A DNA stretch of 64,000 nt from Kushneria pakistanensis (GTDB taxonomy: Bacteria > Pseudomonadota > Gammaproteobacteria > Pseudomonadales > Halomonadaceae), in NCBI RefSeq assembly GCF_014652795.1, contig NZ_BMZM01000001.1, forward strand, positions 496,001 through 560,000, in the 5' to 3' direction. Under the pieces are notes generated by a model, which worked only from the letters and a program-made list of their open reading frames with translations, had not been told where the DNA came from and did not search any database. Position 1 is the stretch's first letter; each line of letters starts with the position of its first letter. Made by a program: the position numbers and the translations under genes. Shown here in pieces: positions 26,079 through 34,147 of the stretch.

Positions 26079-27134
26079 TTGAAGCGCTCAAGCAGATTTA
26101 ATACCGATGTATCAAAAATACATTCTGTGACTCACAGGGCATGGCTATCTGCTGACGATATTGGATCAAGCATTTTTAAACGTGTTGAGCGTTTGACTGA
26201 AACTATTTTTGATGCATATGAAGTAAAAAATTATAAATTGCGAAAAAATAAATTTGACAGTGTTTTGGATGATATTGAAAAAGGGGTTATTAATCCTAAG
26301 GATGATTGGTCGTACGAATTCAGGATGGTCCAGAAGAAATCTTACGATGACGAGATAAATTTACATTTTGAAATGGCGCTTCAACAAGCTGTATATGCTT
26401 TTTTTATTTGGGATAAATATTTGCTACCTTTGAAAAGCGCTATTTTTATGCTCCCGAGTAAAAACGCTAATGAAGAAAGTGCTAGATTATTCTCTGATAT
26501 ATTAGCCGCTATAGATCACTCCGGTCGACATTTGATAGCGCTCTATTTAGTTGAAAACTTAAAAAACAAAAGTTATCAGAATCGTGCAGAGAAAGGTGGA
26601 CGCTCACGTTCAAAACCTCATACTAAAAAAGAAAGAAACTATCTATTATGGGTAGTTTTTAAAGGAATGCTTTATAACGATCCTCAGAGCCTAAGGCGTT
26701 TCATGGATTATGATGAAACTGTCGCTCATGATTTTGCTAAGCGTATTCAGAAGGCTAATAAAGAATACCAGATGCTGAATATAGATAAGCTTGATACGCT
26801 AGAAGTCGATATTCAAACGCTTTTTGTGGAGCGTTATAATGAAATTAGTGAAATTAAAACAAAGCAGAGAAGTAAAAATGTTAATAAGGAGTTGGTGAGG
26901 CCCAGGTTGAAACCCTATACCGAAAGCCTCGGATTAGAAATGGCTAAATCACAAGGCCGTTTTGAAGGCCTGCAAGAAGCATTGATATTTTTATTGAAAT
27001 CTCGCTTTGGAGAACTGCAGGGGCAGATATTGGATGAGATTTATCGAACTGATACAAAAGATGGCTTGCGGGCGTATCTAGAGCTTGCGTCTCGTGTAAA
27101 AACTATCGATGAAGTTATACCGGTGCCATCTTGA
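26079..27134 (+). CDS. Unrecognised island protein with DUF4351-like C-terminal tail
   Basis: 351 residues, with the lowest GC content of any gene in the window. The start is taken as TTG at 26079, with AGGAG ten bases upstream; no earlier in-frame ATG exists. The N-terminal 270 residues are not recognised: they are helical, charged and soluble, with a Lys/Arg-rich stretch RAEKGGRSRSKPHTKKERNY near 190-210. The last 60 residues (KSQGRFEGLQEALIFLLKSR, then DGLRAYLELASRVKTIDEV) resemble the DUF4351 tail attached to many PD-(D/E)XK/Rpn-type transposase-related nucleases; no such nuclease core was identified. It is flanked by integrase and DUF3987 genes, divergent from int, and ends in a convergent terminator. 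A cargo or defence role is only a guess. Confidence 0.7.
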   Translation: MKRSSRFNTDVSKIHSVTHRAWLSADDIGSSIFKRVERLTETIFDAYEVKNYKLRKNKFDSVLDDIEKGVINPKDDWSYEFRMVQKKSYDDEINLHFEMALQQAVYAFFIWDKYLLPLKSAIFMLPSKNANEESARLFSDILAAIDHSGRHLIALYLVENLKNKSYQNRAEKGGRSRSKPHTKKERNYLLWVVFKGMLYNDPQSLRRFMDYDETVAHDFAKRIQKANKEYQMLNIDKLDTLEVDIQTLFVERYNEISEIKTKQRSKNVNKELVRPRLKPYTESLGLEMAKSQGRFEGLQEALIFLLKSRFGELQGQILDEIYRTDTKDGLRAYLELASRVKTIDEVIPVPS

Positions 27135-27157
27135 GCTAGAGGAACGGATAAATAACA

Positions 27158-27179
27158 ATGCCGCCCCGAAAGGCGGCAT
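27158..27179. terminator. Hairpin between convergent island genes
   Basis: Perfect 8-bp stem ATGCCGCC / GGCGGCAT with a 6-nt loop, between the 351-residue gene and the convergent DUF3987 gene; T-tract weak on both sides. Confidence 0.6.
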
Positions 27180-27198
27180 GATTTGTATGGTCTTGATG

Positions 27199-28647
27199 TT
27201 AAATCGACATTGGTGGCGGGCCCATATGAGGGACCAGATCGATCATGCGAGTCTTGCCCTGAGTAAACAAGCCAATTTCGTTATGAGCTAATAACACTTC
27301 GATCGCTTCACGCAGGCGTTTTTTGTCACGTAGCGGGGATGGTGCTCGCTGACGTACGTCGTTGTAACGGAGAATGCGGTTGTTAAAAGCACGTAGCTCG
27401 TTGAACCATGTGTTAAGCAGCTGAGCATCCTGCACCTCTTGGGGCGGCGGCATCATGACCTGTTGAAAATGAACTGAAAAATAGTTACACAGCTCTACGG
27501 ACATGCGAAGTGTTGCTTCGCTAATATCACCTTCCTCTTCCTCGAATATATGTAGCAAAGCTGACACACGGGCTATGTTATCCGTCAGTTTGGACGCATG
27601 ATCAGGGCAATCTTGAAAGCGTCGTCCCGGAGCCATCTCTGATTCCACTTCATTGGCCAGTTGTATCCAACATTGCGCGGCAGCTGGTGAAAATTGCAAT
27701 ACTTTACGCGTCGTGTCTGGTGAGTCGACTAAAAGCAGGTTTTGTCGAGCTAATGAGGTCAAACGCTTTTCCGCTTCATGCCAGTCTTCTCCTGGCTTTT
27801 GCTCGTCAAGATTGTAGTGGCGCGATCCTCGCACTGATGCCGGTGCACAAACGATAAAGCGTGCTAGCCATCCAGAATCGCGGTCTGCTGATGTTAAATG
27901 TGAAGTTAGTATTCCCGGTTGAATCATTAACAATGTAGATACGCGAGCATTGTAAAGTACAATATCGGGTTTTGTAGCACGAGTAATTGTTGTGCTATCA
28001 CCACCCCACATCTTGTTGAGATGCCCCCTGGCTCGGCTCACAGTACTTTGGAAGTAGGTGTCCCCCTCATCCGAGGCAAGCGCTGCCGTTGGAATGGCTT
28101 CGGAAAGACCAAGAAATAACGCTTCCAAAGTTGTATTGGGATACAAAAGGCGAAACTGGCGTGGCTGCTTTGGTCGAGAATCGTTGTGATCACGCAGCAT
28201 CTGCTTTTCTTTTTGAGCTAATCCGCCATTTTTCGAAATAACGCTACGTACCTTTTGGCGGAGAATATCGTGTTCTAACTGCCATTGATCGAGGTCACGT
28301 TGGTAATCCTCTAGGCGTTTTTGATACTCAAGGTACTCTTTCGCCTGTAACAGTTTCAGTGGTGCCATGATTTCATTTTCTACGGCCGTTTTGCCTTCTC
28401 CAGAATCGTTAACAATGCAAACATTGAGCGACAAGGGGCGAACTGCTCCGTAAGGAAGTCGTACGTCATAACGACCTTGCGCCAAGATTGCTAAGGCACC
28501 CAACATAGTCAGCCCAACCATGTCAGCTGATGCTTGACGTTGAAAAGCGAGATCATTGCATGCGTTCCAGAATAATGTATTTTCCAAACGCCAAGCACTG
28601 AAATAATTGGTAGGAGCAGGTAGAACAGGACGCAAATTAAAATTCAT
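27199..28647 (-). CDS. DUF3987 (YfjI-like) protein
   Basis: 482 residues. The DUF3987 family is common in phage satellites and integrative islands and is thought to be a primase/helicase-related P-loop protein. Visible points: WRLENTLFWNACNDLAFQRQ at the N-terminus, a nucleotide-binding-like VNDSGEGKTAVENEIMAPL (about 85-103), and PNTTLEALFLGLSEA followed by LASDEGDTYFQS. The start (28645-28647) is supported by AAGGA seven bases upstream; the longer frame lacks family similarity. Together with the Gp2-like gene upstream it resembles a satellite replication module. Confidence 0.8.
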   Translation of the reverse strand: MNFNLRPVLPAPTNYFSAWRLENTLFWNACNDLAFQRQASADMVGLTMLGALAILAQGRYDVRLPYGAVRPLSLNVCIVNDSGEGKTAVENEIMAPLKLLQAKEYLEYQKRLEDYQRDLDQWQLEHDILRQKVRSVISKNGGLAQKEKQMLRDHNDSRPKQPRQFRLLYPNTTLEALFLGLSEAIPTAALASDEGDTYFQSTVSRARGHLNKMWGGDSTTITRATKPDIVLYNARVSTLLMIQPGILTSHLTSADRDSGWLARFIVCAPASVRGSRHYNLDEQKPGEDWHEAEKRLTSLARQNLLLVDSPDTTRKVLQFSPAAAQCWIQLANEVESEMAPGRRFQDCPDHASKLTDNIARVSALLHIFEEEEGDISEATLRMSVELCNYFSVHFQQVMMPPPQEVQDAQLLNTWFNELRAFNNRILRYNDVRQRAPSPLRDKKRLREAIEVLLAHNEIGLFTQGKTRMIDLVPHMGPPPMSI

Positions 28648-28836
28648 ATCGTATTCCTTCAAGAGAATTATCAATCGCTTTGAAGTTATCTTCAAAGGCA
28701 AGGTCATCTTGAAGGACTCTATGAGTTGGTTCTGTAGACGTACTTGAAAGGATCTGCGAACCAAGTAAGGCTGTTGACTTTGATGCTTTTTTGTTGTTGG
28801 GGTTGAGTGGGACTCAAACGAAAACTAGGCAGACAT

Positions 28837-28867
28837 GCTATTTCTGCTACTCAGTAGCAGAAATAGC
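28837..28867. repeat. 31-bp perfect palindrome
   Basis: 15-bp arms GCTATTTCTGCTACT and AGTAGCAGAAATAGC around a single central C, 190 bases upstream of the DUF3987 start and beside the IS relic. No T-tract. Candidate operator, replication iteron or transfer-origin hairpin; nothing in the sequence decides between these. Confidence 0.7.
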
Positions 28868-28896
28868 TAGGTTACTGTCAATTAACATGGGCTCTA

Positions 28897-29150
28897 CTAG
28901 GTTCTGTCTAAAAAGTTGGCGCGCCTATGGCGATCAGTACAGGCCAGCGTCACCGTGGCCCTGAAACTGCTAACCAGATTGTCATAGGGGGTATTCAATC
29001 GACGTCTTTTCTTCAACCAACCAAATAGGCGCTCCACTACATTGCGCTGATGGTATTGCGGATCTGGCAAACTGACGTAAAGGCCCTGAGGCAGACGCCC
29101 GTGCATGCGCCGCCGTGGAATGATCGCGCGTATGTCATGGCGAGCTTTCT
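28897..29150 (-). pseudogene. IS5-type transposase fragment
   Basis: C-terminal remnant of a DDE transposase: VVERLFGWLKKRRRLNTPYD contains the conserved catalytic-Glu helix of IS5-related enzymes (R-N-V-V-E-R-x-F). In-frame residues continue upstream to about 29150 and then meet a stop; the N-terminal two thirds are missing. The DNA past its stop, GGTTCTGTCTAAAAAGT at 28900-28916, looks like the terminal repeat of such elements; no matching left end was found. Confidence 0.8.
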
Positions 29151-29200
29151 AACTTCTTCAGGAAGGTAATGAAAGAGCCCGTCAGGGACGGGCCTTACGC

Positions 29201-29893
29201 TCAGCGACGACTCGAATCGAAGACGTGAATCCCTTGATTGACAGGTTTGCTATACGCTTTGCAAAGGTAGCTGGCGATGTACATTGCTTCATCCATTGCG
29301 CACCAATCGTCAAGGTGCAGGATGCTTGACCAAGGGACCTTAGTTACAGGGCTATCGCTTACGTTGACCAACTGTCTAAAGCGTGGGTCATCAGCAGCGA
29401 AGCCCATCGCTTTCAGCCACGAACGCATCATGCGGTGATAGAGGTTCTGGCGTGAGTACGTACCATTTTTATCTGGTGAAAATATGCCCAGGCTGTCGTA
29501 AGCATCCTTGTTGAGCAAAAACATCAGATGGTAATGAGGTTTGTCACTATCGGCTTGCTCGCGGGCCCACAGATAGCGTGGTGATGGTGCGTACTTGGTA
29601 TCCGCTTTTCTCAACTCGTAAAAGAAGAAGCGAAAAAACCTTGCCAGAACAGCGTTATCATCATGCATACGTAACCTTGGCATGGCATCGGGAAAGCGCA
29701 GATCTACTCGAAAGGTAAATGTGGTTCGATTCTCCTCCTGAGCGAGATTGAGCGTGTAGAGGCTCCTTTCCAGGAAGTTTTCAATTAACGGTCCTTTTTC
29801 ATGTTGCATGACAGAGTAACCACAATAGGTCTCTTCGTAGAAAAGACGCAGTTTATCGTTGTGAGGATGGCGTAGAGGAAAGCTTGAGAACAT
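29201..29893 (-). CDS. Inovirus Gp2 / YagK-YfjJ family protein
   Basis: 230 residues. The family is related to rolling-circle-type replication proteins of filamentous phages and is common in P4-like satellites. Typical pattern: RVDLRFPDAMP (first strand), YLWAREQADSDKPHYHLMFL with the His-x-His metal motif, and NLYHRMMRSWLKAMGF. The C-terminal MDEAMYIASYLCKAYSKP contains the expected Tyr near the end. With DUF3987 and the integrase it makes a satellite-like replication and integration set. The normal start codon is the first ATG at 29891-29893; a decayed-looking frame overlaps its 5' end. Confidence 0.82.
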   Translation of the reverse strand: MFSSFPLRHPHNDKLRLFYEETYCGYSVMQHEKGPLIENFLERSLYTLNLAQEENRTTFTFRVDLRFPDAMPRLRMHDDNAVLARFFRFFFYELRKADTKYAPSPRYLWAREQADSDKPHYHLMFLLNKDAYDSLGIFSPDKNGTYSRQNLYHRMMRSWLKAMGFAADDPRFRQLVNVSDSPVTKVPWSSILHLDDWCAMDEAMYIASYLCKAYSKPVNQGIHVFDSSRR

Positions 29894-30125
29894 TGGTTAT
29901 ACTCGCGAACAAGATTAATGGACTTGAAGCGAAGTTCTTTGATTGTTGGAGAGAGGCCCAAGGATGGATGAACTCCTGTTGAGTAACAGCATCAAGAGTA
30001 TCAGTGAGTTGACCATTGCTGCTTGTTAGAACAGCTTGGAGTTCATTCCATATCTCTTGTTTTATATCAGAAGTTTGTATTAAGTCAGAAGGGATATTGA
30101 GTACTTGGACCTGCTCTGTGGATAT
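29853..30125 (-). other. Start-less open frame upstream of the Gp2-like gene
   Basis: A 91-codon frame with protein-like composition (includes SDIKQEIWNELQAVLTS and QQEFIHPWASLQQSKNF) runs into the Gp2-like gene and stops inside it. No ATG, GTG or TTG lies near its 5' end, so it is either a decayed gene or needs an unusual start. Not a firm gene call. Confidence 0.25.
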
Positions 30126-30130
30126 TCAAG

Positions 30131-30154
30131 ATAGACTTCACTTGTGAAGTCTAT
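30131..30154. repeat. 24-bp palindrome upstream of the Gp2-like gene
   Basis: Perfect 11-bp arms ATAGACTTCAC and GTGAAGTCTAT around two central T, 238 bases upstream of the Gp2-like start. Operator-like; no T-tract. A role in control of the satellite replication genes is plausible but unproven. Confidence 0.65.
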
Positions 30155-30551
30155 TAATGATTCATGGAACTCTATAATACTTCCCCGTCGGTAGTGCACG
30201 TGAATGCATTAGGTTAGGCCTATCCCTTAACATAAAAATGCAAGGTAGAACCGGCGAAACGAGTCATGGACGCATTATCAAGAAATTCCGTTTCCAACAG
30301 GACAAGAATTAATGACGAAATGATCGCCACTTCACTTCATTACATATCGTGGCAATGTTAAGAATTACATTTCTTGGATGGGGGCTTGTGCTTGCCCATT
30401 TGAAAACCGAGATGATCTGCTGCGTGCTTCAAGGTGGAGAGTATTGATGAGGCTTGGCTTCATTCAAAAATATTTCAGACCTGTATTACCTCCCTGAAGC
30501 TGGGAAGCATTGGCTTGCTCAATAGCTGATTTCCACAATCAGGAGGTATTT
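30155..30551. other. Intergenic region, nothing recognised
   Basis: About 400 bases between divergent genes. A few short open frames (for example a 24-codon frame starting MQGRTGETSHG near 30237) lack ribosome-binding sites. It should contain the promoter of the GC-rich recombination module to the right. Confidence 0.4.
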
Positions 30552-30884
30552 ATGAAATTGACGTGTCCACTCTGTGACTCCTCTCGGATTGTTGATCGCC
30601 ATCAGGGCCGCAGTGTCTGCGGCAGTGTCGGCATTGTGGCCGGTTCCGCCGGCGGTGCTGCCGGGGCATGGAGTGGCTCACAGGCAGGTGCGATGGCAGG
30701 GTCCTTTGCAGGGCCCGTAGGCATTACGGTAGGCGGTCTAGCCGGTGCCGTGTTTGGTGCCCTGGCAGGTGGTGCTGCCGGCGGGGTAGCCGGCGCCCGT
30801 TTTGGCAGCGAGCTCGATGAGCGCGTGCTCGACAACCTCGAATGCTGCGACTGCGGCCATACCTTCCGTACCCAATCCTCGTAA
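30552..30884 (+). CDS. Glycine-zipper protein flanked by split zinc-ribbon cysteines
   Basis: 110 residues after a strong AGGAGG (spacing five). The order is unusual: MKLTCPLCDSSRIVD (CxxC), then a long Gly/Ala repeat (about 28-85; GGAAGAWSGSQAGAMAGSFA is typical) resembling glycine-zipper membrane segments, then LECCDCGHTFRTQ (second CxxC). The two CxxC pairs could close one zinc ribbon with the zipper inserted between its halves. No signal peptide. The function is unknown. It is the first gene of the GC-rich module before DUF932. Confidence 0.75.
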   Translation: MKLTCPLCDSSRIVDRHQGRSVCGSVGIVAGSAGGAAGAWSGSQAGAMAGSFAGPVGITVGGLAGAVFGALAGGAAGGVAGARFGSELDERVLDNLECCDCGHTFRTQSS

Positions 30885-31000
30885 TACCTGTCTCCCTCGG
30901 AGACATTGATTCATTTCCATCTCTTTCATTCAAAGGGCCCGCCATCGGCTGATGGCGGACCCTTATGCCGTCTATATCCCTATCAGCAAGGAGTTTTCTC

Positions 31001-31966
31001 ATGGCACATCAAGTCGAGCAAATGGCGTACGTTGGCGACATCCCCTGGCATGGGCTGGGGCAGCAGCTGTCTCCCCATCAGCCTCTCGAGGTCTGGCAGC
31101 AGCAGGCCGGCATGAACTGGCACATCGAAGAGACACCGGTGCGTTTTATCGCCGATTCTTCATCTCATCTCGGCAGCATCCATTCCTTCCCCGAACAGAA
31201 GGTTCTTTTCCGCTCGGATACCCAGACGCCGCTGTCGGTGGTGTCACAGCGCTACAAGGTGGTGCAGCCGCAGCAGGTATTGGAATTTTATCGCGACCTG
31301 ACCGAATACGCCGGCTACGAGCTGGAAACAGCGGGCGTGCTCAAGGGTGGGCGCAAGTTCTGGGCGCTGGCCCGCAGTGGTCTGAGCACGTCGCTCAAGA
31401 ACACAGATGAGGTCAGGGGCTATCTGCTACTGGCCACGTCCTGTGATGGAACGCTGGCCACGGTGGCCACACCCACTTCCGTGCGGGTGGTCTGCAACAA
31501 CACGCTGAGCATGGCCATCAAAGGTACCTCTCAGATGGTTCGGGTGCCTCACAGCACCGAGTTCAATCCACAGCGGGTCAAACAGCAGCTGGGCATTTCG
31601 GTATCGCAGTGGGATGACTTCATGTACCGCATGAAGGCACTGGCTGAACGCAGGATCAGCCATGACGAGGCCACCCGTTACTTCCAGACCGTGCTCAACA
31701 ACACCGACGCCCCCTTGGGCGAACCGACTGGGAAGCCCAGCCGTGCCATGAACCGGATGCAGCAGCTCTATCACGGTGAAGGACGGGGATCTCACTTCTC
31801 AACGGCGAAGGATACGGCCTGGGGGCTACTCAACGCCGTGACCGAGTATGTCGATCACGAGAAGCGTGCCCGCAGCAACGATACCCGTATGGACTCGGCC
31901 TGGTTCGGGCAGGGCGCCAATCTGAAGTATCGAGCACTGGATAGCGCCCTCGAGCTGATCGCCTGA
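31001..31966 (+). CDS. DUF932 phage/plasmid-like protein (TIGR03299)
   Basis: 321 residues. Begins MAHQVEQMAYVGDIPWHGLG, the hallmark N-terminus of the DUF932 family, followed by ERKVLFRSDTQTPLSVVSQR-type strands and a CNNTLSMAIKGTSQMVRVPH stretch. These proteins occur on plasmids, phages and islands, often next to recombination genes; they are thought to be nucleic-acid related but are uncharacterised. AAGGAG with good spacing precedes the ATG. A strong terminator follows, so it is transcribed apart from the ERF group. Confidence 0.9.
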   Translation: MAHQVEQMAYVGDIPWHGLGQQLSPHQPLEVWQQQAGMNWHIEETPVRFIADSSSHLGSIHSFPEQKVLFRSDTQTPLSVVSQRYKVVQPQQVLEFYRDLTEYAGYELETAGVLKGGRKFWALARSGLSTSLKNTDEVRGYLLLATSCDGTLATVATPTSVRVVCNNTLSMAIKGTSQMVRVPHSTEFNPQRVKQQLGISVSQWDDFMYRMKALAERRISHDEATRYFQTVLNNTDAPLGEPTGKPSRAMNRMQQLYHGEGRGSHFSTAKDTAWGLLNAVTEYVDHEKRARSNDTRMDSAWFGQGANLKYRALDSALELIA

Positions 31967-32000
31967 CCACTAAGCCTATTTTTCACCACTCCATCATATA

Positions 32001-32032
32001 AAGCCCGACCAGTTTTCTGGTCGGGCTTTTTT
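32001..32032 (+). terminator. Rho-independent terminator after the DUF932 gene
   Basis: Perfect 12-bp stem AAGCCCGACCAG / CTGGTCGGGCTT with a TTTT loop followed by a T-run. Confidence 0.95.
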
Positions 32033-32053
32033 ATTGTGGCGAGGAGCGACCTG

Positions 32054-32254
32054 ATGAATACCGATATCCCTCTATCTATTTCCATTGCACTGACCGATCT
32101 GTCGCGCCTGATGCTGGAACAGGGCAAGACCCAGGCCGACACCCTTATCTGCGCCAGGGGCTGCTTTTACCGCGCGTCCATGACGCTCGAGCGTATTGCA
32201 GAAGAGGATCTGCAGGACGTCATCAATGAATATCTTCCGGAGAAAAGCTCATGA
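32054..32254 (+). CDS. Small hypothetical protein before the ERF gene
   Basis: 66 residues from the ATG at 32054, with GAGGAG seven bases upstream. Acidic, mostly helical (LSRLMLEQGKTQADTLICAR, MTLERIAEEDLQDVINEYLP). Its stop overlaps the ATG of the ERF gene by four bases, so it is translationally coupled and is probably an accessory of the recombinase pair. No family recognised. Confidence 0.7.
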   Translation: MNTDIPLSISIALTDLSRLMLEQGKTQADTLICARGCFYRASMTLERIAEEDLQDVINEYLPEKSS

Positions 32255-32976
32255 CCCAGTCAATTCCTCAGCAGAACAGTGTCACCAGGCGGCCGCCTGA
32301 ATCCAGCAGCGACAGCACTGCCATCATTCAGGTGATCGAACGGGCAGCGCTCAATCCTGACGTGGACATCGACAAGATGGAGCGTCTGCTGCAGATGCAG
32401 GAGCGTGTTCTCGATCGCCAGTCCCTGATGGCCTACAGCAGTGCCATGGCCGCCATGCAGACCGAACTGCCCAGCATTGCCGAACGGGGCAAGGGTAATA
32501 ACGGTCACTACGCCACGCTGGAAGACATCGTCGATACGGTACGCCCCATTCTGCAGCGTCACGGCTTCGCGGTAAGCTTTCGCATTCAAACGCAGGAGCG
32601 CGGCATTCAGGTGACCGGTGTGCTGATGCATCGGGACGGCCATCGTGAAGAGACCAGCATGCTGCTTCCTGCCGATGTGAGTGGCAACAAGAACGCCGTG
32701 CAGGCCTTTGGCTCCTCGACCAGCTATGGCAAGCGCTACGTGCTTTGCGCGCTGCTCAACATCACCACGCGGGGCCAGGACGATGATGGTCATGCGGCCG
32801 CCCCCATCAAGCGGATCACCTCCTTCCAGGCCGGACAGCTTCGGCAGCTGATCGCCCGGTGCCCTACGACCACACAGGAGTGGTTCATCGGCCGGTATGG
32901 CGATGCCGAGCAGGTCCCCCAGAGTGATTTCGACAGACTGCGTGCTTCACTGCACAAGCGCGCCAGCCCTCAATGA
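32251..32976 (+). CDS. ERF family single-strand annealing protein
   Basis: 241 residues. The ERF family pairs complementary DNA strands for phage-type recombination. Key stretches: LMAYSSAMAAMQTELPSIAE, GNNGHYATLEDIVDTVRPIL, then NKNAVQAFGSSTSYGKRYVL followed by CALLNITTRGQDDDG, the signature region. The C-terminal 70 residues (SFQAGQLRQLIARCPTTTQE) are variable. It is coupled to the small gene upstream (4-bp overlap) and lies directly before a YqaJ exonuclease gene, forming a Red/RecET-like pair. Confidence 0.92.
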   Translation: MTQSIPQQNSVTRRPPESSSDSTAIIQVIERAALNPDVDIDKMERLLQMQERVLDRQSLMAYSSAMAAMQTELPSIAERGKGNNGHYATLEDIVDTVRPILQRHGFAVSFRIQTQERGIQVTGVLMHRDGHREETSMLLPADVSGNKNAVQAFGSSTSYGKRYVLCALLNITTRGQDDDGHAAAPIKRITSFQAGQLRQLIARCPTTTQEWFIGRYGDAEQVPQSDFDRLRASLHKRASPQ

Positions 32977-33041
32977 CCATCCAATTGACCTATGGCGAGG
33001 ACGGGCCCTCGCTACGTATACCGTTATCCAAGAGAAATAAA

Positions 33042-33653
33042 ATGCAGATACTAACGTTGGAGCAGGGTACGCCCGAGTGGCATACCGCACGGTTGGGCAT
33101 CGTCACCATGTCCGAGCTCAAGACCCTGTTGATGAAAGGTAAGGGGCCCAGCAATTTTGGCGCCGGAGCGCTGAGCTACATGCACCAGCTGATCGGTGAG
33201 CGCATTACCGGCGAATCAGCGGATGCCTTCCAAGGTAATGCCCATACCCAGCGTGGGCATGCACTGGAACCCATGGCAAGGGAACTCTACAGCGAAGTCA
33301 CCGGCAATACTCGGCTGGAGCAGGTGGGCATTATTCTCAACCATAGCGCCGGTTATTCACCGGATAGCTTGGTAGGCAGCGATGGGCTCATCGAGGTAAA
33401 GACCAAACTGCCCAAGTATCAGATCGAACTGCTGCTAGCCGACAAATTGCCTCAAGAGCATCTAGCACAGTGCCAAGGTGGGCTCTGGGTGAGCGAACGC
33501 GAGTGGATCGACTTTGTCAGCTACTGGCCTGGGATGCCACTTTTCGTGAAACGTGCTTATCGGGATGAAGCGTTGATCCGCAACATCGCCGAGCGAGTGG
33601 AAAAATTTTATCAAGAGTTGGAACAGCGCCTTTTCAGGGTTATTGCTGCCTAA
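33042..33653 (+). CDS. YqaJ viral recombinase family exonuclease
   Basis: 203 residues from the ATG at 33042. The lambda-exonuclease-like PD-(D/E)XK core is seen in EQGTPEWHTARLGIVTMSEL, RGHALEPMARELYSEVTG (Glu) and DSLVGSDGLIEVKTK (Asp ... Glu-x-Lys). It digests the 5' strand to feed the ERF annealase. An upstream ATG at 32973 overlaps the ERF stop (ATGA), but the extra 23 residues look unlike the family; AAGAGA precedes the chosen start. Either start is possible. The pair may help the island recombine or pick up DNA. Confidence 0.88.
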   Translation: MQILTLEQGTPEWHTARLGIVTMSELKTLLMKGKGPSNFGAGALSYMHQLIGERITGESADAFQGNAHTQRGHALEPMARELYSEVTGNTRLEQVGIILNHSAGYSPDSLVGSDGLIEVKTKLPKYQIELLLADKLPQEHLAQCQGGLWVSEREWIDFVSYWPGMPLFVKRAYRDEALIRNIAERVEKFYQELEQRLFRVIAA

Positions 33654-34147
33654 TGAGAGGATTATGGTTGTTTGCAAAATGGTCGCTAGCTTGGTTGCCG
33701 GAGCTTGCTGCTCGAAGAAGCAGAGGGTGAAGGTAAGCTTTGGAGAATCACTAAACGGCTTGCGAAATGATAATTGGATCGAGAAGCAAGGCTCTTGCGG
33801 TGCAGGCGAGAGGGTATAAGAGCATGACCATGTAGTCCGTTTGTGTTGACAGCACATTTTGGACTTGCGTATCTATCTCGCCACCCATCCCATACACGCC
33901 GATTGACGTGTATGGGATGGATGGCGAGATAAAAAATTTTATTATTTTCAGAAGTTTGCAGAAATATTGGATTCGATGAGCAGAAAGGTAGAAGGGAATA
34001 CCTATATCGTAAAGGAACTGTACTGCGCTCTTGTTTCAAAAAGCAGTTTCGATCATGTAACAAAGGCTGGTTGGCTAACTATTTGAAATAAAAAACAAGT
34101 TTAAACTCTGTTAAAATCTATCCAATAATATTCATCGAGGATGAAGC
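33654..34147. other. Intergenic region upstream of the BREX operon
   Basis: About 490 bases, more AT-rich than both neighbours. It contains the long hairpin at 33875-33932 and should contain the BREX promoter. AT-rich stretches lie at 33930-33970 and 34080-34130; no clearly spaced -35/-10 pair was picked. No convincing gene; a few minus-strand frames lack family similarity. Confidence 0.5.
33875..33932. repeat. Long near-perfect hairpin upstream of BREX
   Basis: 25-bp arms with one mismatch (the central common part is CCATCCCATACACG / CGTGTATGGGATGG) around an 8-nt loop. Neither strand has a T-tract after the stem, so it is unlikely to be a simple terminator. It lies 216 bases upstream of the first BREX-associated frame. 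Confidence 0.75.
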
